Of a DNA stretch of 39,346 nt, positions 22,049-30,741 are shown in pieces. The DNA is taken from contig WFXO01000016.1 of assembly GCA_015490555.1 (NCBI GenBank), forward strand, positions 1 through 39,346, given 5' to 3'. Position 1 is the stretch's first letter. Each line of letters opens with the position of its first letter. The notes below the pieces were generated by a model. It did not search any database. It saw only the letters and a list, made by a program, of their open reading frames with translations, and had not been told where the DNA came from. A program made the translations under genes and the position numbers. The DNA is from Caldifarciminota bacterium. Lineage in GTDB: Bacteria > Hydrothermota > Hydrothermia > WGAB01.

Positions 22049-23042
22049 AGAGGGCTCTGGCCCGTTCGACTGTGATCCCGGGGGCTTTGATCAAGGCTCG
22101 GCCATCCCGGAAGAGGGTGATCTCGACCACGCCGTCCCGGATCTTCAAAATGCCTCCCATTTCTTTGAGTTGAACACGGTTCCCCAATTGTTTTCGGATC
22201 TTCTGGAAGTCTAACCGAAGGCCCCTCCGGGGCGGTAAGATCTGGGCGGTGTCCTGGCCACAGAGGACCTCTGCATATCGGAACGCCCGTCCTTCTAAAT
22301 ATTCAAAGTCGTGATGGACACAGGTGGGACAATTCGGATTTCGTTGGACCCGTACTTTGTGGATGGCCCAGGTGGCCAGGTCGAGGGCATACAGGAATCC
22401 GGATGGCTTCCTGGCTTCGGTAATGGCATCGAATACCCATTCGGCCTGGAGTGCGGCCACCACGGTGGTGATCATGGGGGTCACCCCGACCGCCCAGCAA
22501 CTCTCTGTTTGGCTGGGGGGCTTGGGGAGCAAGCAACGGAGGCACGGCCCTTCTCCTGGAACGATTGGCATCACAATCCCTTCCCGGCGGATTGCGCCTC
22601 CGTAGACCCAAGGCGTCCCTGTTTTTACCGCATAGTCATTGATCAAAAAACGGGTTTCCAGGTTGTCTGTCCCATCCACAATAAAGTCCAGGTCGCTCAA
22701 GAGGTCCTCCACGGTCTCCGGGTTGAGATCCTGGGTTCGAGGGTCGACCTCGGTTTCTGGTGAAAGGGTCTGGATCCGTTGAGCCGCAGCCGTCGCCTTG
22801 GGTTTTCCAAGATCTTCCAGGGTAAACAGGTGTTGTCGTTGGAGGTTCGAGAGGTCCACGAGATCGCGGTCAATGATTCGCAGGAACCCGACGCCAGCGC
22901 GAGCTAGGAGTTCCAGGGCTGCACTCCCCAGGGCTCCCACGCCGACGATCCCGACCCTTGCCCTGGCCAGGGACGCTTGGCCTTGAGAGCCAATCAGGGG
23001 GATTTGCCGGCTAAATCGATCCATCGGGGTCGATCGGCTCAC
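22026..23042 (-). CDS. ThiF/MoeB/HesA-family adenylyltransferase
   Basis: 338 residues. It would adenylate the C-terminal glycine of a ubiquitin-like sulfur carrier (ThiS or MoaD type). Seen: RFSRQIPLIGSQGQASL, the ATP-binding GVGALGS at about 34-40, DRDLVDLSNLQRQHLF, DGTDNLETRFLIND, CLRCLLP and a second Cys pair CPTC (Zn site), and SCWAVGVTPMITTVVAALQA around the possible catalytic Cys. After about residue 255 is an extra C-terminal part ending FRDGRALIKAPG and RALYAQYIGL, as in many thermophile and Firmicute ThiF-like proteins. No carrier gene is nearby, so thiamine versus molybdopterin cannot be decided. Start overlaps rpiB by ATGA. Confidence 0.85.
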   Translation of the reverse strand: MSRSTPMDRFSRQIPLIGSQGQASLARARVGIVGVGALGSAALELLARAGVGFLRIIDRDLVDLSNLQRQHLFTLEDLGKPKATAAAQRIQTLSPETEVDPRTQDLNPETVEDLLSDLDFIVDGTDNLETRFLINDYAVKTGTPWVYGGAIRREGIVMPIVPGEGPCLRCLLPKPPSQTESCWAVGVTPMITTVVAALQAEWVFDAITEARKPSGFLYALDLATWAIHKVRVQRNPNCPTCVHHDFEYLEGRAFRYAEVLCGQDTAQILPPRRGLRLDFQKIRKQLGNRVQLKEMGGILKIRDGVVEITLFRDGRALIKAPGITVERARALYAQYIGL

Positions 23043-23482
23043 TCACAAGATTCCAGGTCCTGGATGAGTCCAATGCGATAGGCATGGCGTCCCCCATCGA
23101 ACCCCGTCCGGAGGAAGAGGTCGACCAGTTGTTGGGCCTTTTCGGGTTCGATGAAGCCGCCAGGCAAACATAGAATATTGGCGTTGTTGTGGCGACGCGC
23201 GAGTTCTACGAGTTCGGGGGTCGTTGCCAGGGCCGCCCGGATTCCCGGGATCTTGTTGGCGGCGATCGACATCCCGATGCCCGTGTAGCAGATCAGCACG
23301 CCATACTCCGCCTCCCCGGATTTCACCTTCTCCGCAACAGCCTTTGCGTATAGCGGATAGTGCGTGGATTCCCCCGAGTCGGTTCCGACATCCAGAACCT
23401 CGATCCCCTGGCCAGAGAGATAGGCCTTCAGGGCCTCTTTGAGCCGATACCCGCGATGATCCGCTCCAATAGCAACCTTCAT
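23039..23482 (-). CDS. rpiB: ribose 5-phosphate isomerase B
   Basis: 147 residues, normal length. It interconverts ribulose 5-phosphate and ribose 5-phosphate. Seen: MKVAIGADHRGYRLKE, DVGTDSGESTHYP, the active-site Cys65 in CYTGIGMSIAANK (Tyr follows where Gly is common), and HNNANILCLPGGFI. It overlaps both neighbours by four bases (ATGA with usp before, ATGA with the ThiF-like gene after), so it is translated as part of one message. Confidence 0.93.
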   Translation of the reverse strand: MKVAIGADHRGYRLKEALKAYLSGQGIEVLDVGTDSGESTHYPLYAKAVAEKVKSGEAEYGVLICYTGIGMSIAANKIPGIRAALATTPELVELARRHNNANILCLPGGFIEPEKAQQLVDLFLRTGFDGGRHAYRIGLIQDLESCE

Positions 23483-24315
23483 GCTTTTTGCTCCATCGGG
23501 ACCACCAGGATGTGGGTGGGTAGATGGTGGAGGACCGCCTCTGTGACGGTCCCGAAGAACAGTTGTTCCAGAACCCCGGGCTTCCGTAATGTCATGATCA
23601 AGACACCGATGTCATGTTCTTCCACGGCACGCACGATCCCAGACTTTGGGGAATCTTGTTCCACGATGACTTCATCCAGAACCGTTTGTCTGCGGATTTC
23701 CTTGAGGAACGCTTCAATTTCCTGGCGCTGCATCGCTTCAAACTGTTGGTCAACCTCTTCTAAGGAGTCTGCAAGGTTTAGAGAAGCAATGAAGTCTCGG
23801 CCTGGGACCGAATAGAATCGCAGCCCGAGCACTCGGCCCCCAAAGGCTTCCTTGAGATTTCGGGCCCAATCGAGAGCCAATTGGTCCCGAGGCTTCAACG
23901 CTAAGGGAACCCCAATGTTCTCTCCCGGGAACGGCTTTTCTGGATGGATGACCCATACGGGTTTGGGACTGCTCCGGATGACCTTCATGTGGCGTGTATC
24001 CGGGATGCCGAAGAACACCAGGATGTCGGCCTCGTATGCTTCTAACGCAATCAACACACGCTCCCGTAGGTCACCAACTTCGACCGCAATCTCCGCCCCT
24101 GGGGGCAAATGTACTTCGAATCGCTTCCTGGTTTCCTCGATCACCTGTTTTAAGTCCAGTGACAGGATCTTCTGGAGGTTTTCGTGCAAGACAATGAGGA
24201 AAGTCACCTCGGCTTGCCAAGCCTTCTGGAGGATCTTGACCGCCTCGAACCCGAGGTCTTTTTGGAACTCTCGGTCCAACACCACCAAAAGACGGTGGAC
24301 TGGTTTGCCTTTCAT
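23479..24315 (-). CDS. tandem universal stress protein (UspA)
   Basis: 278 residues from ATG at 24315, with AAAGGAGG 5 bases upstream; the longer start at 24363 would sit on the promoter. Two UspA folds: about 4-130 (HRLLVVLD start, ADILVFFGIPD, KPVWVIHP end) and about 135-275 (IGVPLAL, GVLIMTLRKPGVLEQLFFGTVTEAVLHHL, HILVVP end). The second has the G-x-T/S...V nucleotide-loop pattern (FFGTVTEAV); the first has lost most of it, so only the second is likely to bind ATP. First gene of usp-rpiB-ThiF-queG; divergent from the phoB-like gene. Confidence 0.85.
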   Translation of the reverse strand: MKGKPVHRLLVVLDREFQKDLGFEAVKILQKAWQAEVTFLIVLHENLQKILSLDLKQVIEETRKRFEVHLPPGAEIAVEVGDLRERVLIALEAYEADILVFFGIPDTRHMKVIRSSPKPVWVIHPEKPFPGENIGVPLALKPRDQLALDWARNLKEAFGGRVLGLRFYSVPGRDFIASLNLADSLEEVDQQFEAMQRQEIEAFLKEIRRQTVLDEVIVEQDSPKSGIVRAVEEHDIGVLIMTLRKPGVLEQLFFGTVTEAVLHHLPTHILVVPMEQKA

Positions 24316-24363
24316 CACGCCTCCTTTGTGCTTTGTAGGGATCCTTGGCCCCTTGACCTCCAA

Positions 24364-24392
24364 ATTTTACCCGTGATGGCGAAGTCCTGCAA
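24364..24392 (-). promoter_or_regulatory. sigma-70 type promoter of the usp operon
   Basis: Minus strand: TTGCAG (24392-24387), 17 bases, TAAAAT (24369-24364). The leader of about 40 bases carries the ribosome site of usp. Confidence 0.65.
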
Positions 24393-24418
24393 CTTTTCTG
24401 TCGTCTCACCCCACGCCC

Positions 24419-24424
24419 TATAAT
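24419..24424 (+). promoter_or_regulatory. -10 box of the phoB-like gene, probable leaderless start
   Basis: A perfect TATAAT, then 7 bases (TCAAGGG) and the ATG at 24432. No usable Shine-Dalgarno spacing is left if transcription starts at the normal distance. Confidence 0.6.
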
Positions 24425-24431
24425 TCAAGGG

Positions 24432-25115
24432 ATGGCGGAATGGGTGTACATCGTGGACGACGAACCCGATATCCTGGAACTCGTCCAACTCCATTTAGAA
24501 CGCGCGGGCTTCCAAACCCGGACCTTTACCGAAGGATATTCCTTTTTGCATGCCCTCGAAGCACATCCGCCCTCTATTGTGATCCTCGATTTGATGTTGC
24601 CGGACCTGGACGGCCTGGAGATCTGTAAACGGATCCGAACCCATCCTCGCTATCACGACCTGCCGATCATTATGCTTACCGCACGTTCAGATGAGACCGA
24701 CCGGGTGGTCGGCCTGGAATTGGGGGCAGATGACTATGTGGTGAAGCCCTTTTCCCCCAAGGAACTGGTTGCACGCGTCAAGGCGGTTTTAAGACGACAT
24801 CAGAGGACACGGGACGAGACTCGACGGATTCGATTGGGCGACCTCTTAGAGATGGATGTGCAACGTTACGAGGTGTATGTCCGCGGCCAAAAAGTTCATT
24901 TGACGTCCACGGAGTTTCGTATTTTGCGTCTCCTGGCTGAACGACCGGGGTGGGTCTATTCCCGAAGTCAGATCTTAGACGCGGTTTGGGGACACGATAA
25001 AGAGGTGACCGAGCGGACGGTAGACGTCCATATTCGGCATCTCCGGGAAAAACTGGGGGAGGCCGGCAAGTTGATCCGGAATATCCGCGGGGTCGGCTAT
25101 AAGATTGAAGCATGA
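24432..25115 (+). CDS. PhoB/PhoP-like response regulator (OmpR family)
   Basis: 227 residues. Receiver domain about 1-120 with the acidic pair Asp9-Asp10, phosphoacceptor Asp53 in VILDLMLPD, Thr83 and Lys105 (YVVKPFSPKEL). Winged-helix DNA-binding domain about 130-227 (HLTSTEFRILRLLAERPGWV, RTVDVHIRHLREKL, IRGVGYKI). The next gene is a PhoR-like kinase and the facing operon is pst, so it most likely controls phosphate uptake by binding the Pho box before pstS; that role is inferred from context. Confidence 0.92.
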   Translation: MAEWVYIVDDEPDILELVQLHLERAGFQTRTFTEGYSFLHALEAHPPSIVILDLMLPDLDGLEICKRIRTHPRYHDLPIIMLTARSDETDRVVGLELGADDYVVKPFSPKELVARVKAVLRRHQRTRDETRRIRLGDLLEMDVQRYEVYVRGQKVHLTSTEFRILRLLAERPGWVYSRSQILDAVWGHDKEVTERTVDVHIRHLREKLGEAGKLIRNIRGVGYKIEA

Positions 25116-26485
25116 AGCGTTCGACGTTCATTAAGGCCTGGCTCACCCACCTCTTTGTTGTGCTTCTTGTGGCGATCCCGGGATGGGTCCTGATCCGTTC
25201 CCTTCAACGGACACAGTTGCCAGAGGCGGCCGGGCCATCGGTCCAGTCATTTCTTTGGTGGGTCTTTGGGGCTGTTGGCGTTGCGACACTTTTGGCTTGG
25301 TGGTTGGCAAAAGACATTAAACGGCCCATCCGGGAACTCCTTCGCCTGGTCCAGAACCTCAAACAGGGCCACACTCAGGCTCGCTTACTCTGGCACCGAG
25401 AAGACGAGTTTCAGCCGTTAGTCCAATCCTTCAATGACTTGGCCGCCGAGGTTCACCGACGGACGTCGCTGCTGGAAGAGCGGGCACGGTGGTTTGAGTC
25501 CCTGGTCTCCTCGATGACCGAGGGGATCGCAGTGATCCGGCAAGACGGTAGGATTCTCTTCGCCAACCCTGCGTTTCAGCAAATGCTCCAGGTGGATGCA
25601 TGGGAAGGACGGCCATATTGGGAGGTCATTCGCGTTCCGGGCTTTGAAGAAATCATGACAGCAGCACACCAGGACGAGAACGGGGTCCAACGAGAGATCC
25701 GGGTAGGGGATCGAGTGTATCAGTGCTGGGCCCGCAGAATTCGAAACGCCAACGAAGTCGTTGTGGCCTTCCACGATGTTACAGCCATTCGAGAAACGCA
25801 ACGCATGAAGCGGGACTTCGTGGCCAATGTTTCCCACGAACTCCGGACTCCGTTAACCGCCATTAAGGGTTTTTTAGAGACTTTAGCCGAAGAACAGGGG
25901 ACGCTGAATCCTCGCTATCTGGACATCATTCAGCGCCATACAGATCGCCTGATCCACATCGTAGAAGATCTTCTCACGCTCTCCCGTCTCGAAGACCCTC
26001 GACAAAGCCTTGAATTTGAACCCTTACACCTCCCGGAGATCGTTGCCGATATCGTCGAAGGGGTTCGGCCGCGCTTTGAGGAAAAGGGATTGGCTCTCCA
26101 ACTCCATGTCCACGATGAGATCCCCGCGATCCTGGGGGATCGGGTTCAGATCGAGCAGTTGCTTCTCAATCTCCTGGACAACGCCCTCCGTTACACGGAA
26201 CAGGGAAAAGTGGATGTGATCTTGCGGGCAGAAGACTCCTTTGTGGTGTTAGAGGTGGCAGACACGGGCATTGGGATTCCCAAAGAGCATTTGCCACGGA
26301 TCTTTGAGCGGTTTTATGTTGTGGATAAGGCCCGGTCACGTCGGACCGGCGGGACCGGACTTGGACTTTCGATTGTGAAGCATATTGTTTTGCTACATCG
26401 GGGTCGCATTGAGGTCCAGAGTACTGTCGGCAAAGGGAGTCGGTTCATTGTTCGGTTCCCGTCTGCGCCTTCGCAGCGGTCTTAG
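25112..26485 (+). CDS. PhoR-like sensor histidine kinase
   Basis: 457 residues, overlapping the regulator gene by ATGA. Two membrane helices (about 12-28 and 45-65) with only a short outer loop, a HAMP region (about 66-115), a PAS domain (about 125-228), the HisKA site with His242 in NVSHELRTPLTAIKG, and the ATP domain with N box LLNLLDNALRYTEQG, G1 VADTGIGIP and G2 GGTGLGLSIVKHI. The tiny periplasmic part and the PAS domain match PhoR, which senses phosphate through the Pst system rather than directly. Its stop overlaps the pstA stop in a shared TTAG. Confidence 0.92.
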   Translation: MKRSTFIKAWLTHLFVVLLVAIPGWVLIRSLQRTQLPEAAGPSVQSFLWWVFGAVGVATLLAWWLAKDIKRPIRELLRLVQNLKQGHTQARLLWHREDEFQPLVQSFNDLAAEVHRRTSLLEERARWFESLVSSMTEGIAVIRQDGRILFANPAFQQMLQVDAWEGRPYWEVIRVPGFEEIMTAAHQDENGVQREIRVGDRVYQCWARRIRNANEVVVAFHDVTAIRETQRMKRDFVANVSHELRTPLTAIKGFLETLAEEQGTLNPRYLDIIQRHTDRLIHIVEDLLTLSRLEDPRQSLEFEPLHLPEIVADIVEGVRPRFEEKGLALQLHVHDEIPAILGDRVQIEQLLLNLLDNALRYTEQGKVDVILRAEDSFVVLEVADTGIGIPKEHLPRIFERFYVVDKARSRRTGGTGLGLSIVKHIVLLHRGRIEVQSTVGKGSRFIVRFPSAPSQRS

Positions 26486-27327
26486 AACTGGACCTTCCAG
26501 CGTCGGATGACCCATCGGGCCAACAAATTCAAGCCCAACACCATAGCAATCAACAGAACGGACGCGCCCCAGGCGATCCGATGCCAATCCGGATAAGGAC
26601 TCATGGCGTAGTTAAAAATCAGGAGGGGGAGGGCATCGACGGGTCTCAGGGGACTGAAATTCAGGAACGGGCTTCCGAATGCAGTGAACAGGAGCGGAGC
26701 TGTCTCTCCTGCAATACGGGCTACCCCCAACAAGATCCCGGTCATGATTCCGCTGAGACCTGCGGGAAGGACGACCTGGAGGATGGTGGTGTGGTAGGGG
26801 GCCCCCAGGGCCAACGCCGCCTCTTTTAGGGCACGGGGAATGCGCTTGAGCGTTTCTTCCGTGGCTTTGACGGTCATGGGTAACATCATGATGGCCAAGG
26901 CCACACCTCCCGAGAGCGCAGAGAAGTGGTGGAGTGGCATCACCACCCAGATGTACGCAATGATCCCGATCACGATGGAGGGGATGCCCTGTAAGATGTC
27001 GATGCACAAACTCATCCAGTAGGAAAGGCGCGTATGTTGATGTTCGGCAAGATAAATTCCCGCCAAGATACCAAGAGGGACGGAGAAGAGAAGGGCCAGG
27101 CTTACCAGCATGAGGGTGCCGACCAGAGCATGAAGGAGCCCGCCTCCGGTCTCCCCTACCGGCTTTGGGAGATGAGTCAGGAGTTCCCAATTCATGGCAC
27201 CGAGCCCGTTTTTGAGGACATAGCCGAGGATGAGGAAGAGGGGGAGGACCGTGAGAAGTGCCAGAAGAATGACCACGGCCTGGAACCCTCGGTCTAAAAA
27301 CTGGCGAATCCAGAGACGGTTTCTCAT
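26482..27327 (-). CDS. pstA: phosphate ABC transporter permease PstA
   Basis: 281 residues from ATG at 27327, which overlaps the pstC stop as ATGA and has GGAGAG upstream; the longer start at 27363 would overlap pstC by 40 bases. About six membrane helices and the permease coupling loop (EETLKRIPRALKEAALALGAPYH), preceded by LLFSVPLGILAGIYLAEH and GIPSIVIGIIAYIW as in PstA. Third gene of pstS-pstC-pstA. The ATPase pstB is not next to it: the convergent kinase gene ends here. Confidence 0.95.
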   Translation of the reverse strand: MRNRLWIRQFLDRGFQAVVILLALLTVLPLFLILGYVLKNGLGAMNWELLTHLPKPVGETGGGLLHALVGTLMLVSLALLFSVPLGILAGIYLAEHQHTRLSYWMSLCIDILQGIPSIVIGIIAYIWVVMPLHHFSALSGGVALAIMMLPMTVKATEETLKRIPRALKEAALALGAPYHTTILQVVLPAGLSGIMTGILLGVARIAGETAPLLFTAFGSPFLNFSPLRPVDALPLLIFNYAMSPYPDWHRIAWGASVLLIAMVLGLNLLARWVIRRWKVQF

Positions 27328-28220
27328 GACTCTCCGGGGACTTGCATTCTTTGAATCACCCATTTCCCAAGGATGTGGAAGACGAGCGTGATGAGGAAGA
27401 GGAGGAGGCCGATCTCGATCAGGGCAGAGAGATAGAGTCGACCGGCGGCTTCTGTGAACTCATTGGCGATCACACTGGCCATTGTATTCCCGGGGTCAAA
27501 AAGGGTTTTAGGCAAAAGGTTTCGATTCCCGATCACCATGGTCACGGCCATGGTTTCGCCCAGGGCCCGGCCAAACGCGAGGAAAATTCCAGCTAAGATC
27601 CCAGACCGAGCGAAGGGGAGGATCACTTTTCGGATGACTTCAAAACGAGTGGCTCCCAGTGCATAGGCGCCCTCTTTGAGATGTTGGGGAACAAGGTCAA
27701 TGACGTCCCGAGCAATGGAGGCGGCATAGGGAATGATCATGACGGTCAGGATGAGGGAGGCCGTGAGGATGCCGACTCCATAGGGAGGAGCACCGATCCG
27801 GAGTTCCAGGGCTCGGATCCAGGGGACCAGAACAAAAAGCCCCCAGAAGCCGTAGATGACGGAAGGGATGCCGGCCAGGAGTTCGGTGAGGCTCTTGAAG
27901 AGGCCTGCGATGGGGCCGGTCCGGAAGTACTCACCCAGGAACAGTGCGATGGACAACGCGAAGGGGATTGCCAGGACCAGAGAGATCACGGAGGTCAAGA
28001 GCGTGCCGGCCACAAATGGTAACGCCCCAAACTGTCCGGATACCGGGTTCCAAGTCCGGCCGGTAAGGAAACGTGTCCCCAGACTCCGGATGGCCGGCCA
28101 CGATTGGTGAACCAGACTCACAAAGATGCCAATCGCCAGGAATATCATCGTGAGCCCGGCCCACCAAAGAAGACCTCGAAAGAGTCGGTCTTTCCACTGA
28201 TTCGAGCCCGATGCGGACAT
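27324..28220 (-). CDS. pstC: phosphate ABC transporter permease PstC
   Basis: 298 residues with about six membrane helices. Seen: TGRTWNPVSGQFGALPFVAGTLLTS, AIPFALSIALFLGEY, AGIPSVIYGFWGLFVLVPW, and the coupling loop VPQHLKEGAYALGATRFEVI followed by LAFGRALGETMAVTMVIGN, all typical of PstC. AAGAGGTC before ATG; 12 bases after the pstS stop. Forms the membrane channel with PstA. Confidence 0.96.
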   Translation of the reverse strand: MSASGSNQWKDRLFRGLLWWAGLTMIFLAIGIFVSLVHQSWPAIRSLGTRFLTGRTWNPVSGQFGALPFVAGTLLTSVISLVLAIPFALSIALFLGEYFRTGPIAGLFKSLTELLAGIPSVIYGFWGLFVLVPWIRALELRIGAPPYGVGILTASLILTVMIIPYAASIARDVIDLVPQHLKEGAYALGATRFEVIRKVILPFARSGILAGIFLAFGRALGETMAVTMVIGNRNLLPKTLFDPGNTMASVIANEFTEAAGRLYLSALIEIGLLLFLITLVFHILGKWVIQRMQVPGES

Positions 28221-28232
28221 AGACCTCTTGCG

Positions 28233-29282
28233 TTATCCCGGTAACAGCGGTTGGCCCTGGTAAGTGAGGGAACGCAGGAGAGTTTCTGCAGCCTTGACCG
28301 CAGATTCAGGCAGCGGGGCGTAGTTCAGGGGTTGCGTATAGGATTGACCTTCGTGGATCATCCACCAGAGGAGTTGGGCCAGGGCTTCGGCCCGGGCCTT
28401 GGACCGACCCCCGTAACTCTGCTCCTGATAGACAATCACCCAGGTGAACCCACTGATCGGGTATCCGTCGGGGGCGTCCGTGTTGGTTAGAGAGACCCGC
28501 GTATCGGGTGGAATGGGAATCTCTGCGGCCTTGCTCACGGACTGAACACTTGGATGGATAAACTTTCCACTGGCATTCTGGACCGTAGCAAAGGGGATGC
28601 CCATCTGCAGAGCGTACGTGAGTTCGATGTAGCCAATGGCACCGGGGGTTTGCTGAATCAAGCCCGCAACGCCAGGATTCCCTTTGGCCCCTAATCCCAC
28701 CGGCCAATTCAAAGACTTCCCTCGCCCTACCCTTTTTGCCCATTCCGGGCTCACTTTGGAGAGGTAATCGCTGAAGATATACGTCGTCCCGCTTCCATCG
28801 GAACGGTGGATCACTGTGATTTCGAGATCCGGGAGAAAGATGCCGGGGTTCACTTCAGCAATGCGTGGGTCGCTCCAGTTCGTGATGTTCCCCAAGAAGA
28901 TGTCTGCAATGACCTCAGGGGTCAGGCGAAGAGGTGGGGCCTGAGGGAGGTTGTAACTGAGCACCACGGCCCCCAAACAAATGGGGATGTGCAGGATTGC
29001 CCCACCCGCTTGCTGGAGTTCCTCGTCCGACATGAAGGCATCCGTAGCGCCAAAGTCCACCGTATGATTGATCAATTGTCGAATACCACCTCCAGAGCCA
29101 ATGGCTTGATAGTTGACCTTGGTGCCGTGGGACGATTGGTATTCTGAAAACATCTTCGAAAACAGGGGATAGACAAAGGTAGAACCTGCCCCCAACAGGG
29201 TCGTCGTTTTCTGTGCCGAACTGCATGCTTGGACTACAAACATGGAGACCGTAAGGGCGAACCCGATCCATACCTTCTTCAT
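28233..29282 (-). CDS. pstS: phosphate-binding lipoprotein PstS
   Basis: 349 residues from ATG at 29282 with AGGAGG close before it; the longer frame to 29447 covers the promoter and is rejected. Lipoprotein signal with Cys20 (VVQAC). Seen: LLGAGSTFVYPLFSKM and the phosphate-contacting IGSGGGIRQL, DFGATDAFMSDEEL, DIFLGNITNWSDPRI and RSDGSGTTYIFSDYL, in PstS order. It delivers phosphate to PstC/PstA. It is controlled by a four-repeat Pho box 180 bases upstream. Confidence 0.96.
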   Translation of the reverse strand: MKKVWIGFALTVSMFVVQACSSAQKTTTLLGAGSTFVYPLFSKMFSEYQSSHGTKVNYQAIGSGGGIRQLINHTVDFGATDAFMSDEELQQAGGAILHIPICLGAVVLSYNLPQAPPLRLTPEVIADIFLGNITNWSDPRIAEVNPGIFLPDLEITVIHRSDGSGTTYIFSDYLSKVSPEWAKRVGRGKSLNWPVGLGAKGNPGVAGLIQQTPGAIGYIELTYALQMGIPFATVQNASGKFIHPSVQSVSKAAEIPIPPDTRVSLTNTDAPDGYPISGFTWVIVYQEQSYGGRSKARAEALAQLLWWMIHEGQSYTQPLNYAPLPESAVKAAETLLRSLTYQGQPLLPG

Positions 29283-29447
29283 GGCAAACCTCCTAATTTT
29301 TTTCTGTTCCACAGGGGGAGGGTTTGAACGCCCGCCCGTCTCTGAAAGCCACAGCGTTCCAGGGAATGAGGGCAAATGAATGGACCCCCAAACGAGTCGG
29401 TGGTCCTCCCGTTCCTTTCCTCTACCGGAATCGTTTTTCATGGCCAT

Positions 29448-29501
29448 AGGATACGAGATGGATGTTAATTTCGGATGAACGAAGCGTTAAGGTTTGGTTA
29501 A
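29448..29501 (-). promoter_or_regulatory. Pho box and -10 box of pstSCA
   Basis: Minus strand, reading toward pstS: TTAACC (29501-29496), TTAACG (29490-29485), TTCATC (29479-29474), TTAACA (29468-29463). Each unit starts 11 bases after the last. A -10 candidate TATCCT (29453-29448) follows after 9 bases, which puts the repeats at about -21 to -59, the position and spacing of Bacillus PhoP sites. The leader before pstS is then about 160 bases; I see no clear structure in it. Confidence 0.8.
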
Positions 29502-29508
29502 GGCACGA

Positions 29509-30726
29509 TTAGGAGCGCCAGCGAATCCAGCGGAGGCCCGGGGGTAAGGGGATGCCGCCAAGGCGGAGGGTCTCTTTGGTTGCGGACCGAAGGAGTAAGA
29601 GAAGCACAAATCCCACCGACACGTAGGTTGCACCTCCCAGGAACACCCAGGTGAGTCCCAAGTGGTCGAAGAGGAGTCCCGAGAGGATCGGGCCCAGGAT
29701 CATCCCGATCCCGAAGGCAGATTGATTCACGCTCAGGACGGTTCCAGTGGAGTCGTTTCGGGCACCTTCAGACGCCGCCATCCCCAGCGCCGTGGGGGCA
29801 CTGAGAGCACTGGTTAACGCAAAAGCCACCCCGATGCCCAAATAGGCTTCAAATGAACGTAAGAAGGGGAGGATCAAGAGAGTGATTGCAGTGCCCACCA
29901 TGGTAGCATAGAGGATGAGAAACTTCCTCTCCACGCGATCTGCAAACCATCCTGCGGGAAACTGAAGGAAAGACATCAGGAGCATCTGAACGGAAATCAC
30001 AACCCCGACCTGAGTATTCGTAAGTCCCTGTGTTTTCCCCAAGATGGGGAAAAAGGAAAAGACCGTACTGCGTGCCATGGCAAAAACAACACGGTAAAGA
30101 ATCAGAGCCAGGACCACGGGATTTCTGAAAACTTCAGAGATGGGTATCGGTTTGGGACGTTCCTCTACGAGCTGACGCTTCGGGTGATCTAAACAGGCGG
30201 TAATGACCAGGAAGGCCACCACGGCGGTTGCTGCGAGGCTGAGGAAGGTATACCGAGCACCCCATGTATCCGCCATCCATCCGCCGATGGACGGACCCAC
30301 ACCGAAAGCAAAGAAAAACGCCGTACTGTAAGCACCCAAAAAAGTGGAGACTTTTCCTGGAGGGGCGAGACGCGCGACGGCTGAGCCTGCAACCGGAAAG
30401 ATAAAAGACATGGCGACTCCTTGGATCATCCGGGCCACAAAGAGGTGGGGATACCAGCGTGCATAGAAGAATGCAAAGGCCGAAAGGAAACTGATGAAAC
30501 TTCCGATTTGAAGAAGGAATCGCCCTTTGAGGGTTCGATCATAGATGCGGCCGATGACGGGTCCAAGGAAGACCCGCACCAGGTTCATCCCCGAGAAGAT
30601 CAAACCAATCCAGAGCCCTGTGGCCCCCAGTTCTTTGGCATACGGAGGAAGAATCGGGGAAATGATGCCCAGGGCCAGAGATAGAAAAAAAGAGGCAGTG
30701 ATAATGCCCCAGAATTCGCGTGTCAT
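29509..30726 (-). CDS. major facilitator superfamily transporter
   Basis: 405 residues with about twelve membrane helices. The first loop has GLIFSGMNLVRVFLGPVIGRIYDR, the MFS G-x3-D-R-x-G-R/K-type motif A region, repeated in the second half as FPAGWFADRVERK. The start region (SFFLSLALGIISPILPPYAKELG) is like the MdtG/TetA drug-efflux type, so export is likely, but the substrate is unknown. GAGG lies before ATG. Its promoter is flanked by an 8-bp inverted repeat. Its stop is 8 bases from the pst Pho box. Confidence 0.88.
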   Translation of the reverse strand: MTREFWGIITASFFLSLALGIISPILPPYAKELGATGLWIGLIFSGMNLVRVFLGPVIGRIYDRTLKGRFLLQIGSFISFLSAFAFFYARWYPHLFVARMIQGVAMSFIFPVAGSAVARLAPPGKVSTFLGAYSTAFFFAFGVGPSIGGWMADTWGARYTFLSLAATAVVAFLVITACLDHPKRQLVEERPKPIPISEVFRNPVVLALILYRVVFAMARSTVFSFFPILGKTQGLTNTQVGVVISVQMLLMSFLQFPAGWFADRVERKFLILYATMVGTAITLLILPFLRSFEAYLGIGVAFALTSALSAPTALGMAASEGARNDSTGTVLSVNQSAFGIGMILGPILSGLLFDHLGLTWVFLGGATYVSVGFVLLLLLRSATKETLRLGGIPLPPGLRWIRWRS

Positions 30727-30741
30727 AAATCGATCCTCATT

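Noticed and set aside
29283-29447. Longer N-terminus for PstS
   Set aside because: It would cover the promoter region and bury the lipoprotein signal; AGGAGG and Cys20 fix the start at 29282.
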